From Misgurnus anguillicaudatus (Eukaryota; Chordata; Actinopteri; Cypriniformes; Cobitidae), in the NCBI RefSeq assembly GCF_027580225.2, contig NC_073346.2, positions 2,003,001 through 2,067,000 on the forward strand: a stretch of DNA of 64,000 nucleotides, written 5' to 3'. Every line of letters starts with the position of its first letter. The first letter of the stretch is position 1. Below are positions 44,754 to 57,570 of this stretch, in pieces. The notes beneath the pieces are model-generated. The model was not told where the DNA came from. It searched no databases and saw only the letters and a program-made list of their open reading frames with translations. The translations under genes were made by a program, and so were the position numbers.

Positions 44754-47700
44754 GAATTGGATGAGGGTGAATTAGGCCCATCATTTTTTACCTTTTGAAG
44801 CATGTGGTTAGTTCACTTCTGGGGTATATCAATGAAACGTTAGATATCATTTTAGACTAATACTGTTATGTTTGGCCGTGGGGCGGGACCAAAATAATGT
44901 TTCCCAGTATTAAAAAAAGAAAAGCTGATGACATCACTTCCTGTGAACTGTTGCAGTAAGTTTGTCAAATGCATAGTTTGCCAAATGTGAGTCCTTAAAT
45001 AGCCTTAAAAGTCCCCACAGGCCTGTTTATGAATGTTTTTGCTAGTGTTTGAACTAAAGATAGCCTAACCACTACAGCTACAAACATTTTGGAGGGAATC
45101 TCACAACAAGACCACGTCCAGGTCACATTTCACCTAGAAGAAAACCATATTAGCGTAAAAATAACATATTATGACAATTAAGCACAACACTATCATGATG
45201 GCAAAATTTTATCATTTTTGCATATCTATTTTTTTCACATTACTTAATTAAATTCAGTTATTTGTGCATAACTGAATGGGTGTCAAACTATTTTTTCTTC
45301 TTTGCATGTTGATGTGAAATATGACCCGGACGTGATGATTCGTGTGATTTTTTTTTTTTATGTACTACGAGGTCATAGAGAGAGAGAGAGCTGTTTGCTG
45401 CTCTTGACCCCACAAACAATTGTTTTTGAATCCTTTGTAATGCTTCGAGATGTGCCAGACGTAGCAATGACCTGTATATTCATCTGTTTTCCTGCTCGTG
45501 TGAAACACTAGTTACTCCTCTGACTTGACGCTGGTTACTTTGAAGGAGTCCCATGGCAGCTTATTTCAATGTACAATATATTTAGCCTTTATTCTGTTTG
45601 TAAATATATGTTGTTATGTTTGTTTACACAGATTGATAGCATTTTTTTTATAATTTATTGTTTTTGTTCTTAAAAGTAATAAGAATAGGGGATGCATGTT
45701 GTATTGAATCGAAGCATCTTTTGTAAAGAGTGGATGTAACGGCAACATTTTGAGCACGTGTCAAGCAACGATTAGCGTTCCGTATTTCTAAACCGTACTT
45801 GGCTTTTGTGAATCAACAAATTGGTATCTCAATCAGTATAGGCTATAGAAAGAGGTGGAGAGCATCAATTTACACTTAAAATGTAAACGTATTTAAAAAC
45901 GATATAGACATTGAATGTTCTTTAAATGATTAACGGAATTATACGGAACACTAATATTGCTCTGGAGTCATAATAGCTGATCTATTTAAATATACTAATA
46001 ATGAAAAAGTCAGTAATGAGAATTGTTTAGCAGTGCATTTTGCTTGACTTTTGTGATTTTTCCCAATTAGTAGGAAGCTTTGCTATATTAATGGATGTCT
46101 TTGCATTGAAGACATATTTAAAACTTTGGAGTTAGAATCCATGTTTGTGGCACTTTAATAGTTTTCACTACATGACAGCTTATTTGACTGGTTAGTGCCC
46201 TCTCCAGTAATACTGCACATGTAACAGGTGCTAATACAAAGCGTTCGTTTCCAACAATTGGTAGTTAATATGCTTCACATCGTGTTTAATGCTAACCTAT
46301 GGTCGAATATGACTGAGCGAGATCTCAAGGGACTCCAAGTGTTAAATGGCATCAACTGCTGACTGCAACATTCCTTGGGTATAAGATATGTGCTTAAACC
46401 AATAGTAATGGCATGACATGGACTGATGAAGAGAGTAAAATGATTTTTAATGACTTGAATATGTTTTGGGTCTTTTACTCTGGGCATTCTTGATGAGTTG
46501 TGCAAAGGTGCCAAAGTCTGTGAATACAAGACGAATGAAAGCATTTCTTTATGTCTCTCCTCACAGTGTTTTCAAGTGTCTGTCTTTAGGTGGGCCACAG
46601 ATTGTTGAAAGATTCTTCATGTAGCAAATCAAAAACTCAATTATGGTACACTGTTGCCAGTCAACTCTAATAAACAGAAGTACAAAAAACTTTTTTATTG
46701 TTTGTGGTTTTTTTTATCATTTATTCATCTTTTTGGGAAAATGTCAATATTATTATTGCTCACACTTAGAGGGATTTGAACAAACCTAAACTCATTTACA
46801 CAATTAAAGTTTGCCTTGCATAAAATAAAACAAAAATAAATCCCATGGTCCTTGGGATGCAATGTAATCAGAATATTATAGAGATTTGGGCCTGGGCCAG
46901 TAAGCATAAAAACTAATGCATTTAAAAATGTATCTTTTTTATGCTTTTAATAACATAACACTATATTTACTATATACTTATTCTAAAACCGAAAGTAAAT
47001 GGGTTTTACTCATGAAATGTCGGGATTTGTTATACATCAATATTTAATGTTCCATACTTTCCTTATGTGGTAAATAGCAGTGTAAAAAGCAGGCTTATGT
47101 ACAGGCAGCCGGTTTTTATCGCAGAAATAATCTCAGACATGATAAGGAACCTGACATGATGATTTACTTATCTATTACAGTGACAGTCTGTATAGCCTTT
47201 TCATAACAGGTGTTGGTGTAAAGACAAATAGGAATGTCATGTACAACTGTTGTCTGGAAAACAAAACAAGTTTAGCAACTGGAATTTACAGCTAGGACCT
47301 TTTGAACACTGGATCTGATTAAGTGGCTTATGATCTAATAATAGCAACAGGACCAACCAAAGACAGAGCTGCTATTTATCTGAGAGGCTTTGATAGTCAA
47401 TACTGCACAACTCATTTTATTTATGCAATGATTCAATCAAATACCTTTTAAAAAAGCACACGATTAAAAGGTACACATTGGTATGGTACCTCAAAGGTAC
47501 ATATCTTTGCCAAAATGGTACGTATTAGGACACATTTTTAACACGTACCTTATTTTTCAGAGAGTCCAGTGATGTGGGGCTTCAGATTTGAACAGCAAGT
47601 TTGTTTAATTGTAAAGTTTAGTTTCTGTTTTCAAATTAGTAAACAAATGAAAACAGTAAATAAATAGTAATAGTTTAAAACACAAAAATTACAATTGAAA

Positions 47701-48391
47701 TCAAGTCTTTTGAATCAATTACACTTTTTTCAGGTGCCTCAGCAAATAGATTGATTCAATTATTGCAAATTATTACAGAACACCTATCTAAAATCCAAAA
47801 TACTCAAAATGTTTAACAGAATATATTACAAATGTCCAGATATGCCTACTTAAGTTGGTTTTATCATATGAATTACTGTCAAACTGTACTTCAATTAAAA
47901 TGAAAAAAAAAAAACTCACAAAAATAGTAAATATAGCAAACTTGTTTGCTCTTTTTAACTCATCTCTTTGGTATCGCTGCATCTTTTATAGATTCTTCTT
48001 ACAGTGCAAGATATTGAATCCTTTATAAACTGGTTACTCTTTTCTAGTCTCAATTTAACCTCTGGTCAGCATCAACACATTCTATGCTTTTCTATTCAAG
48101 CTATGACAATATGTTCTTGCATCAAAAAATGAATGACAAAGTGTAAGTGTAAGTAGTAGAATAAAATAAGAAAAAAGTTCAGTAAGAAAGAAATGAGCTA
48201 TATAAAAAACATGATAACAGCACAAAACTACATGTTGAAATTGTAAAGGTTGTGGGGTCATTTAAGTTTTATTATGTAAACAAAAGGCAGTGTTTTGGGA
48301 GCTTTGCATTAAAACCAGGTTTTAAGTCATTGAAGTGTTTCAAAATGAACTGTGATTTTACATTTTGCCATTCAGAAGAATTATACACTCT
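44754..48391. other. AT-rich intergenic region between cyth2 and the pentraxin gene
   Basis: No exon was recognised on either strand. A candidate AATAAA on the minus strand at 48268-48273, 119-124 bases beyond the pentraxin stop codon, could end that gene. The rest shows only short motif-free frames. Confidence 0.45.
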
Positions 48392-51300
48392 TCAGTGACA
48401 GGGGTCAAATGGATATTTAGTGACCCCTCCATGCAGCTCCACTATTGACTCTGACCAGGCGATGATGTCACCAGTGATATGACCACCACATGAAGCCAAG
48501 CTGTAGACATCATGCGGTGTGAGAACATGAGACCACATATGCACATCTGAGATTTCACCAACAAATGCCTGCGTGGCATCAAAACGGCCTCCCAGTGTGT
48601 CCTGAAATAAAAATATAAAAATAAGTTCAGTGATAAAACTCTTCCATGCAGCTGATTGGATCTTATAAAGTTGACAGCACAGCCAATAAATCTACCCTTT
48701 ATATCACTGTGACCCATTTCATTTCGTTCTGTCCTGGTTCATCTCAATGCAGCGCTCCATGGGATTATTTATCCCACCTCCTTCCCCAGCACCACCTGCC
48801 TAATGTAGATCTGCTATGGGGTTCTCCCTATTTCCTTGTGGTAGCACGTATTCCTAACTCTGTAATTATGTGCATGATTCATGATTCAAGCTTTTACTCA
48901 TGCCAGCAGTAGCAGCATATCAGACCGAGACCGCTAAGACAAAGCTTATGTAGATTCCATGCCACCTTAAAATGCTACATTCTGAGAGTTGTCACGACTG
49001 AAATAGTATTTAGGACATCAAATACACACTTTATACAGGCTTTTGACGTTAATTTACTAAATAAATATTTTCATTATGATTTGCAAACCTAATGTGATCA
49101 TTTTCTTTCATTTATTGTTTATTTCATTTGTCCCTGGTTTCACAGAGAGTGTTTAAGGCTGGTCCTAGACTAAAAACACATGTTTAAGCTGTCTCAACTG
49201 AAATTAACTTGCAGAACAAATGCCATTGATTTGTCTTAAGATACACAGCAGTAACGTTTTTTCTAAGACGTGTTTATTAAAGATGCTTAATCATCTTAAT
49301 TTAACTAAGGCCTAGTCCTGGCATAAGGTAAGCTGTAAACCAGACCTTTTTAACTAATTGAAATCTAATCTTTTTAAGGGAATTACATGTGAGCTTATCA
49401 AAATTTCTTACACTCAACAGGCATACCAACTAGTAGCACCATAGAGCAACCACTTAGCAACATCCCTAACCGTTAGTATGAGTAAAATAGATATTAAGTT
49501 AACTGTTTGTACTTGTCCTGTTCTTGCCCCAGTATGAAGACTCCTCCAGGTTTGATGGGATGCCAGGGAGAGAGATTTTCACCTGAGCCTCTCATTACAC
49601 CATCCTGGTAAGCCTCCCACAGGCCATCCCGTGTTGACCACGCCACACAGACATGGTGCCATTTACCATCACTCAGAGAGAGGGGTAAATTGACAGCCTG
49701 TGAATATACACACACGGAGAGAGATACTGTAGACTCAGATCAAATGAGAACAAAGAGGAAGACAGATTAGATCCTTTATTACACATAAATAATTCACCTC
49801 TGTCTCTTAGTATCATGTCTAATGCCGGCTCTCCTTTTACTGCAACTATGCAAGTTTCAGTTGTCCTCGTCAAATATAAAGGGATTTGTTTGGGACTATT
49901 GGAATATTTGTCATATTAAAACACAGTCATGTAGGATCATAATGAGATCAAGTAAGATCCTACTGAAATTTATACAGGATCATTTGATTCTTATTGGATA
50001 CTTATTGGATAAAACCCCCGATGATCTTTCAATTGTTTTTTTATGTTTGTAATAGACATCTTGCTATTGGTAATCTCAGTAGTTTTATTTGTAACCATAG
50101 TCACATAAACAGTGCAGCCAAACACTGACATCACGCCTTAGCACCACGCCTAAGGTACGTGTCTTGACTCATTAGCAAATTTTGGGTTTCCTCCACCAAG
50201 CTTTACATCAAAAGCCATCCAAACATGGTTCAAAGAGAACATAGTTAAAAGTAATAACTTAAAGACAATAAACCAAAAACTGTGGTTTGCTGATTAATAC
50301 TAAAATATTATTTTTTATAAAGTAAACAATTAAAACCATCCCATAACTAGAAGATCTACTAGTTTCTGTTTTGTGTTGTAGGATTCCCATTATGATTCAA
50401 AAGTATTAAATTCCCATAGGAATTTAATCACAATCCTGTTGTTTTAACTCTTTTCTCACTTACTCTGTCATCAACCAGCAGCTCCCTTTGGTTGCTACCC
50501 CATTCAATAAGAACCAGCTCATTGGCTTGACCAGGAACCGAGTAGGAGAACGGTGTCCCGAGTCCAGGCCCGACACCGGCCTTGATCCACAGACATAAAG
50601 TGAATGAGAAGATCTCGTGCAGCAGAGTGCGCTTTACACGACCGTACATGTAGTTTGTTTGCATGGGGAATCCAATCTGGAAAGCTTCATTGACTTTGCT
50701 GTTCTTTCTAGAGCCTGTGAGAATGAACATATTGTTAATTTGGGATTATAGATTTAGAAAAACTAGTTCATAGCACTTAAAGGAGAGCAGGTTATTTTAA
50801 GGCAAATAGATTGGACTTGTCCCAAATGGCATGCAAAACACTCGGGTCTTCCTATAAGTCACACTTTCACGGCGTAATGCCACTTTGACTGTGGGCAAGA
50901 CGTCTGCTGCAAAGCCTGCACAGATGCAGGCTCAGTAAAGTGCGGATCCAGGGCGCATATTGACAGAAAATTGGGCGCCCATGAGTACCATTAAACCTGA
51001 AAGACAAGAGGGACACTTTGCGGTCTTGTGGACTTAACAGACACATGTACGCGATGGCCATTGTGAGTCCACAAGACTGCAAGTCACATTAAGTGAGCCA
51101 TCTGGGACGCAGCCTAAATGACTTGTTGCTTGTCCAAGGAGCTGTAACCAGCCTTGCTGAGATGACCATATCAGTAAAGCTGTTTCTAGGTTGAAGACCA
51201 CCTTAGATCAGAAACAAACCTATTACCATGTTTGAATAGTCAGATTTAAACCCTGGTCCATCGACTTGTAGTGTAGGTTAAGCTGAAGTGCGTCTAAATT

Positions 51301-52905
51301 GTGAGAATTACTTGGACTTTGCTGTGGTCATTTAAATTTTATGCATCTGGCAGATGCTTGATTTTAGCCAAAGTGACTTACAGCATATTACAAAGTTTAC
51401 ATCAGTATAGGAATCAAACTCATGACATTTTGGTTTCAAGTAACACAATCCTTTACTAATTGAGCAAAAGGTCATACCTGTGTCAGCAAGTCTGTGCTGC
51501 AGATGATTGAGAACTGCGTCCAACTTGCTGTGCACTCCATTCAATGCTCCTCTGTGTCCTCCTGAGTGATAAGATGACCTTCCAAAGCCGTATTCAGGAA
51601 CCTCATTGTCATAGTGGTCGTTGTCTTGACTGCTGTCATCATGGTGGCTGTCTTCATGGCTATCGTCATGGTGATCAACGTCATGGTGATCATCGTCATG
51701 ATGATCATCATCATGGTGATCATTATCATGGTGGTCCTCATGATGGGTGTCATCATGATCATGGTCATGGTGGCTTTCATCATCATCACCATCATCATCA
51801 TCACTGTGACTGGTTAGTGAAGCAGGATGGTGTTGGATCTGTTGTTCAAGAGCGCTGATCTTCCTCTGCAAGAGTTCCTTTAGTGAACTGGAGTAGGTGG
51901 TGGAGGTATTTCGTGTCTGCAAACACAGTCATGATAGGCTTAGAAATGGCTTGCAAAATTGAATACAGTACTGTAGATGTTCTTGACTGGTTTTGCTTTA
52001 GGAAACAAAGATTTTGGTAGGCATCAAATTACAAATCAACACAAGGCCAAACCTGTATCTCAGGTTTATTTAATGTATCTTTTCATCAGTATATCATCTG
52101 GGTCTACAGAACCTCATAGATTCTCTCTGTATTCTGTATTATGGGCTGCTATCTCATCATCTGTCCTGTGCTGTTTTAAGCCCTCCTCTATTATCATTTT
52201 TCTTCATCCCTTGTACTCTACCTGCAAATTCTCCAGCCGTTCTTTCAGGGTCTGAAGCATCCTGTTGATCTGCTCTGGCGTGGATGATGGTGAAAGGGTC
52301 ATCTCAACACCCCCAACGTGCTTCTCGCTCAACACAGCCTTCCCACGGTGATGTCTTGCGCCACTATCCTCGTAATGACCCAGGTCAAGTCTGTGGTTGG
52401 CATGGTGACCATCAGGCCCCATCCACCCGAGATGAGCCTTATCAGGGGTTGGCGGGTAAGCGTGGTGGGCCATGTGTGCAGATGTGCGATGTGGGTGGTC
52501 GTCGTGGTTGGCCACGCTACGACTTAAACCCTCGCACAGGTTCAGTTTGGCAGTGAGCTCTCTGATAGTCTCCCTCATGTCCAGGATGGTTTCTTTCTGT
52601 TGAACCAAACTCTCCCGCAGGTGTAGGATCGTGGCTTTTGCCTCCTCAGACATACCGTACCCGCTGTTCCCGTTTGGTCCACTGTGGTGTCCATTCGTGG
52701 GGCCACTTGTGGCACCCACTGTGGGAAAACACCCAGGATCAGTATCAGCAGGGATGGGGGTGCAGATAAAATGAGGGTTGTTGTCTGAACCTGGAATACT
52801 GCTTCCAACACATGCAGAATAACAGAAAACAAAGAGTAGCAAGATCAATTTCTTTGTCCTCTTGAGTCGGGGAAAAGAGCTTGTTGGGTGCAAGTTGGAC
52901 ATCAT
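48392..52905 (-). CDS. neuronal pentraxin family protein, most like neuronal pentraxin receptor
   Basis: Five coding exons on the minus strand: 52905-52222, 51916-51478, 50714-50464, 49697-49518 and 48601-48392. The phases fit a 587-residue protein. The N-terminus has a basic stretch (RLKRTKK) then a hydrophobic segment LILLLFVFCYSACVG: signal peptide or type II anchor. Next come FICTPIP, a coiled-coil segment (ILHLRESLVQQKETILDMRE), a His-rich linker, and a second coiled coil (about 240-256). A His/Asp-rich tract of about 65 residues (267-333) precedes the pentraxin domain (about 383-580). The domain keeps the disulfide cysteines Cys415 and Cys475, the signature HVCVAWST and the calcium site GQEQD. 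Ala in the signature, plus LPLSLSDGKW and DTLGGRFDATQAFVG, resemble NPTXR more than NPTX1 or NPTX2. Family members cluster AMPA receptors at synapses. The exon 4 to 5 junction shows GA, not GT, at the 5' splice site, so the gene may be impaired. Confidence 0.88.
49134..49343. repeat. short interspersed repeat in a pentraxin intron
   Basis: Begins CTGGTTTCACAGAGAG and ends GCTGTAAACCAG, with internal GGTCCTAGACTAAAAACAC and GGCCTAGTCCTGGCAT, partly inverted. It resembles the element at 54283-54500. Non-coding MITE-like repeat; boundaries approximate. Confidence 0.5.
51618..51820 (-). repeat. His/Asp-codon repeat inside the pentraxin gene
   Basis: A degenerate (CAT/CAC)(GAT/GAC) tract, about 200 bp, coding on the minus strand for HHDDDHHDDDHH-type sequence (residues 267-333). 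The opposite strand shows His- and Met-rich open frames that are only shadows of this repeat. Confidence 0.9.
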
Positions 52906-53212
52906 ATTTAATGAAATAATTCACCCTGATTGATCAAATAGTTTAGAAAATTAGGTTTTATCCTGAAGCATTTATTGTTGGCTCCCTTGTGTTTAGAACA
53001 TCAAGATCCATAATCTTTTAGTCTGGTTCTTCTGTTTACAGGACTACACTTGTATGTGTACTTTTCCGTTCCTTGTAAAAGGATCTTGCAGCTTACAGTG
53101 TCTTGTACAGCCTCGTCCTCTTCAAGGTTAATTTTCATTCAGAGAGCAGATGTATTACACGTAATCCTTTAAAACTGTCTTCCTTGTCTGTTCAAAAAAG
53201 CTCACTGAAAGC
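52906..53212 (-). other. probable 5' UTR part of the pentraxin first coding exon
   Basis: Upstream of the ATG at 52905 a good minus-strand acceptor (TTTTCTTTGCAG) ends at 53213, so the coding exon may extend to 53212. A matching donor is the CAG/GTAAGG at 55573. The exon join is inferred from splice signals only. Confidence 0.35.
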
Positions 53213-53357
53213 CTGCAAAGAAAACCAAACTGATTACACTCATCACTGACGATTAAGCATACATTCTTATAAATACAAATTTAAAAGAAATACAAATGAA
53301 ATCTCATTAATACTAAGTTTTAGTCCGAAAATATCCTAGAAATTTAAGAACCACACT

Positions 53358-53502
53358 CTTAAAAATAAAGGTGCTTATCAGGTTCTTCACAGCAATGCCG
53401 TATGACTTTGTCATACATTTTTATAATCTAAAGAACCTTTTTTTATACCATACAGCCAAAAATGTTTTTTCAGTGACATCGTGAAGCACCTTTATTTTTA
53501 AG
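53358..53502. mobile_element. 145-bp palindromic MITE
   Basis: The ends CTTAAAAATAAAGGTGCTT and AAGCACCTTTATTTTTAAG are perfect complements over 19 bp; the interior is also partly inverted (GGTTCTTCACAGCAATG and ACATCGTGAAGC). Non-coding. Confidence 0.8.
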
Positions 53503-54282
53503 AATGCACATAGATTAACTTGGGAACCCTTCAAAGAACATTGGTTCATGATGCAAGAAGTGAAAAACACAAAAATATAACTTGAAGTTAGACTGACCAT
53601 ACCACAAACAACAAAGTAAAAGTAACTTAAACTAATTAAGTAAATAATGTTAGCCAGTAAGACAGAACAAACAATGGTGTCCACAGTAGTAGATGTTTGC
53701 AGTGCACGTCACAGTCTCTCCTAATGAGGATAAGTGAAGAGAAGAGCCGTCATCAAGGGTCTAGAGAGTATTAGCGTGTGTTTGTGTGTTTAAGAGAGAG
53801 TGTTGTACAGTGACTTCTTTACGGTATCTACTATAGGTCGAACTTTGTGTAATAATTGGATTAAGTGCTTGAGGAATTGCAGGAAGGAAGTTTGGATAAA
53901 GAGTGGTGTTGTTATATACTAGTTTACATTACAAAAACAGTTTGTGATGAGGAAGAACTTCAAAATAAGTCATGCACCTCTCAAAGTTTAGCTCAAGATG
54001 TCTTTTAAGTTCACGTTCAATTATTGAATTTAAATTAAGGTATCAAACCGAATTCAGAAAGAAAATACGTTTTTAACAACTATTGGGCATTGCCAGGTTT
54101 ACATTTATTTGCCAGATGCTTTTATCCAAAGCGACATACAGTGCACTGCAAGGTATACATTTTACCACTATGTGTGCTCACTCAAACCCATGTCATAAAG
54201 TAATGCTCAACCTATTGAGTAGGTTATTTTAAACTAAAATCATAAAAAGAAAACAAATATTTAAATTCTTAGAGGCCTTAGA

Positions 54283-54500
54283 GGCGGTTTCCCAGACAGG
54301 GTTTAGATTAATCCAGGACTAGACCTTTTAGTTAAATTAGGACATTAAAGCAGTTTTACAAATAACAATACTGGTGTGCATCTTAAGACAAAACGCAAAA
54401 AAATGGCACTGATATATGTTCAGATATGTCAGTGCAAGATGTTTTAAATTAAAATGCATTTTAGTCTGGGACTAGGATAAAACCTGTCCGGGAAACCGCC
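54283..54500. mobile_element. 218-bp MITE-like repeat with GGCGGTTTCCC ends
   Basis: Opens GGCGGTTTCCCAGACAGG and closes CCTGTCCGGGAAACCGCC, inverted with few mismatches. Internal TAATCCAGGACTAGACC and AGTCTGGGACTAGG are also inverted. Lies in the presumed 5' UTR intron of the pentraxin gene. Confidence 0.75.
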
Positions 54501-55572
54501 CCTTAAGGTATAGTAATATACAGACTGTCAGCACTGCGTGTTTTATCTTTATTATGTCATGTCTATCCAGGCCATTGTCTGATTATCTGTAACCAGACGT
54601 CTAAGATTACTGCCTAATCTTAAAGATTACTGTTTCATGAGGGTGAAGTTGTTGAAATCAATATTTTAGGATTTATTAAAGTATGAAGAATTTTTGCTGG
54701 TTCAGTGTCTTAGGTCAAGGGTTCAAGTGTTTTAGTAAAGGATATTTACCACTATGAAATGCATCATTTGTATTAAGCGGCAGGCAATAATTCCTCATAT
54801 AGTGACACACGTGTGCACTGTAAAATCGTGTTTGTCATGAGCTTAGAAGGTGGGCCAGATGGTAGCAGTTAGGAACAGCGTGAAGCTCTTTCCTCAGTCT
54901 CTCTCAATCATCACTTTATCTGTCTTAATCCACCACTATTAGCCTGATTGTCGGGTCTGAATGCAGGCAGAACATTAACTCGGAAACAAACAACGAGTTT
55001 ATAAAATACAATCCAGAAATAAAGAGCCATCTGGATCTTCTGAAACATCCCCATTGCACATGATCATCAGTAAGCTCTAATCTAACAAAACAAATGCATT
55101 TTTATTTACACAAATAAGCAATTTCCTTACACAATATTTGAGGATATTTTACTGTGAAATATGTAACCTTTTATTTAACACGTGTTTTACAAGTTTAAAT
55201 TATAAAATATATTAAGTTTAATATATAAAAAGTAAAAAAAGGCATAAGAGGAAAATAAGAGAGACATTTAGTATAAGATACCATGATAACCACCGTGTTT
55301 GCAATAATACCATGATTACAGCTACTGTTACTTACAGTAATAAATTCATGGTTGGACACCCAAAGGATTTAACGCTACTGCATTTGTTAAAGCTCAAAAA
55401 AGCATGTAACTAATGTAGTCCAGCCTCAGAGATGCAGCTCATTTAATAATACAATAGAGAAAGATACTAATATATAAACACATATAGAGAAAACTACAAC
55501 ACATTCATCAATGTCATTCACACTTGGGTCACATATAAGCTCTCATATGTATGATAATCTCCGTCTCCTTAC

Positions 55573-55640
55573 CTGCTGTATAGATTTAAGAAACAGGAGT
55601 TGCTCCAACTCTGTGTGTGTGTCTGCTCTCATCTTGTATA
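55573..55640 (-). other. possible non-coding first exon of the pentraxin gene
   Basis: On the minus strand the sequence ending CTATACAGCAG is followed by GTAAGGAG (from 55572 down), a strong 5' splice site. It could join the acceptor at 53213. The upstream end is arbitrary; no TATA box or transcript evidence can be seen. Confidence 0.3.
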
Positions 55641-55690
55641 CTAGACCAGTTCAGCCACAAAACAGCTTGTAAGGGACCGAATCAAATGTA

Positions 55691-55691
55691 C

Positions 55692-55779
<88 letters not shown>

Positions 55780-55787
55780 CTGTCTGC

Positions 55788-55822
<35 letters not shown>
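55691..55822. repeat. compound microsatellite C(n)-(CT)n-(CA)n-(CTGT)n
   Basis: A run of C, then CT repeats, CA repeats to about 55773, then CTGT repeats. Frames across it on both strands are artefacts of the repeat. Confidence 0.95.
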
Positions 55823-56049
55823 CCCTACATCCTTCTTTCCATCCCCTTTGATCTTTTCTAAAAGTGTCAGCATAATTTGAAATATATATTTTCCTGTATT
55901 TATTACCTGCCATGCATATATCTAAATGTTACCTTCTTTCATAGCATTCAACATCCTGTTGACCTGAAATGCTTTTATGTTCAATTTACTTTTAAAGATT
56001 CTTACACTTTTCAAAAATGTCTGCATCTTACTCAGGATTGAGCCTTTAA

Positions 56050-56978
56050 AGGCTACATATTATGCCAGTTTTTTCAAAATGTAATATAAGGCTGTATCTT
56101 AATCCGCTCCCAAGGAGGTGAATCAGATATTACAGTATGTATGCAGGTTCAGGCACTGGTAGCTCACTTCACATTGGGACACTGTTCACTTATTTTCCTG
56201 AACTGGCAAAACCAACATCTCTCTGATTTCTTTTTTAAACACGTGTTAAAGTATATTGTGAGAAACGCTTTCTTTATTCTCGTACATATCCGTGCATAAA
56301 TTTGGAAGAATATTAGTTTTTAATATTACGTAGATTGCGGTCCCTTCCTGTCTAGCGATGTTTGTTTCCAATTAAAAAATTTCTAAAAGTTCTGTAACAT
56401 TTTATGAACTTTATGAGTTGGCTCGCATGATTTTCAGTTGGAGAGATTCAGTAAAGGTCACGTGATATCCGGGAACATAGGGACCATCAATGCTCACTGG
56501 GTTTTGCGTTGCATTGTGGGATTTTTTAGGAAACGAATGTTCCAGTGCACGGGAAGAATTTTGTGATTGAGCCCTTAAAATGGCCGACTCCCTTATCAGT
56601 GCCCTGCCTACTGAAGAAGGGAGCTGATTAAGACACAGCCTTAGTCTCAAGTGTGCCCAGAATGTGTCTGTGAAGTTTAAGCTCAAAATACCCCACAGAT
56701 CATTTATTATAGCATGTCCAAAATGCCCCTATATGAGGTGGGAGCAAAAAAGCACAAATTTTATGAATTTTGAAGTGTAAATATGTTTACTCGAAATATA
56801 AAAAGCCAAAATTTGTCTTCAAAATTAATAAAAATGTGGGCGGGGCTTTATCAGTGTGACATCACATTGTTAATAGAATTATCTAATGAGACATGATTTT
56901 TTCACCGTGGGGAGGTTGTGTTAGGGTTAGGGTTGCCAAATGTATATCTAAAACCTTATTTTGCATAATAGGTGCCCT
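56050..56978. mobile_element. TTAA-flanked MITE containing a second nested MITE
   Basis: TTAA at 56046-56049 and 56979-56982 flanks ends AGGCTACATATTATGCCAG and TTTGCATAATAGGTGCCCT, imperfect inverted repeats. An inner element at about 56088-56642 has inverted ends AAGGCTGTATCTTAATC and GATTAAGACACAGCCTT with TA at both edges, consistent with a TA-target insertion. The pentamer pair TTAGGG at 56924-56935 is incidental. Confidence 0.65.
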
Positions 56979-57364
56979 TTAAATCCAAAATCATTACATC
57001 AACTTTTCTTTGTTTTGACATTTACAGACTTTACAACATTGTCTTTATTTCAATAATTAAGTTTGTTTGGACACTGTTTGTTTCCTGTGAGCACTGAATT
57101 CTTCCCTCTTCTTTGGTGGCTCTCTTGTGTCACGTGCTGCCATAGGTCTTAACAAGATAACCAGCCTGATTAAAGTCTGAGCAGAAATCCAGCACAGACA
57201 CCACAGAAACAGATGGGCACTGATTGAGGTCAGGAGGAAATATAAACATATAAAGCAGAAAGACTGAGAGAAAGGTGACGGAGACCGGGACAGACTGATT
57301 AAATACCATCCGGCTAAGAGACAGAGTGTTTAGTTCAACAGAAGTGTTAAACATGATAAAGACT

Positions 57365-57365
<1 letters not shown>

Positions 57366-57414
<49 letters not shown>

Positions 57415-57488
57415 TGTTGAGGATTTGTCTTTACTGTCTGCTGTGATCTTAGAAAGATAATGTCCTCATCTAATACCAAGAGAAAGAA

Positions 57489-57549
<61 letters not shown>

Positions 57550-57570
57550 GACCGAGAGAGAGAGAGAGAG
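57366..57570. repeat. (CA)n and (GA)n microsatellites
   Basis: CA repeat at about 57366-57412 and GA repeat at about 57499-57570 with GAGACC interruptions. Frames across them are not genes. Confidence 0.95.

Noticed and set aside
48646..48912. Plus-strand 88-residue frame beside pentraxin exon 5
   Set aside because: Located in the intron, without conservation or splice logic.
51544..51858. His-rich and Met/Val-rich plus-strand frames
   Set aside because: They are antisense readings of the His/Asp codon repeat in the pentraxin exon.
55617..55913. Cys-Val, Thr-Asp-Arg and Arg-Glu repeat frames
   Set aside because: Produced by the compound microsatellite on both strands.
56924..56936. TTAGGGTTAGGG, telomere-like
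   Set aside because: Only two units inside a MITE; not an interstitial telomere array.
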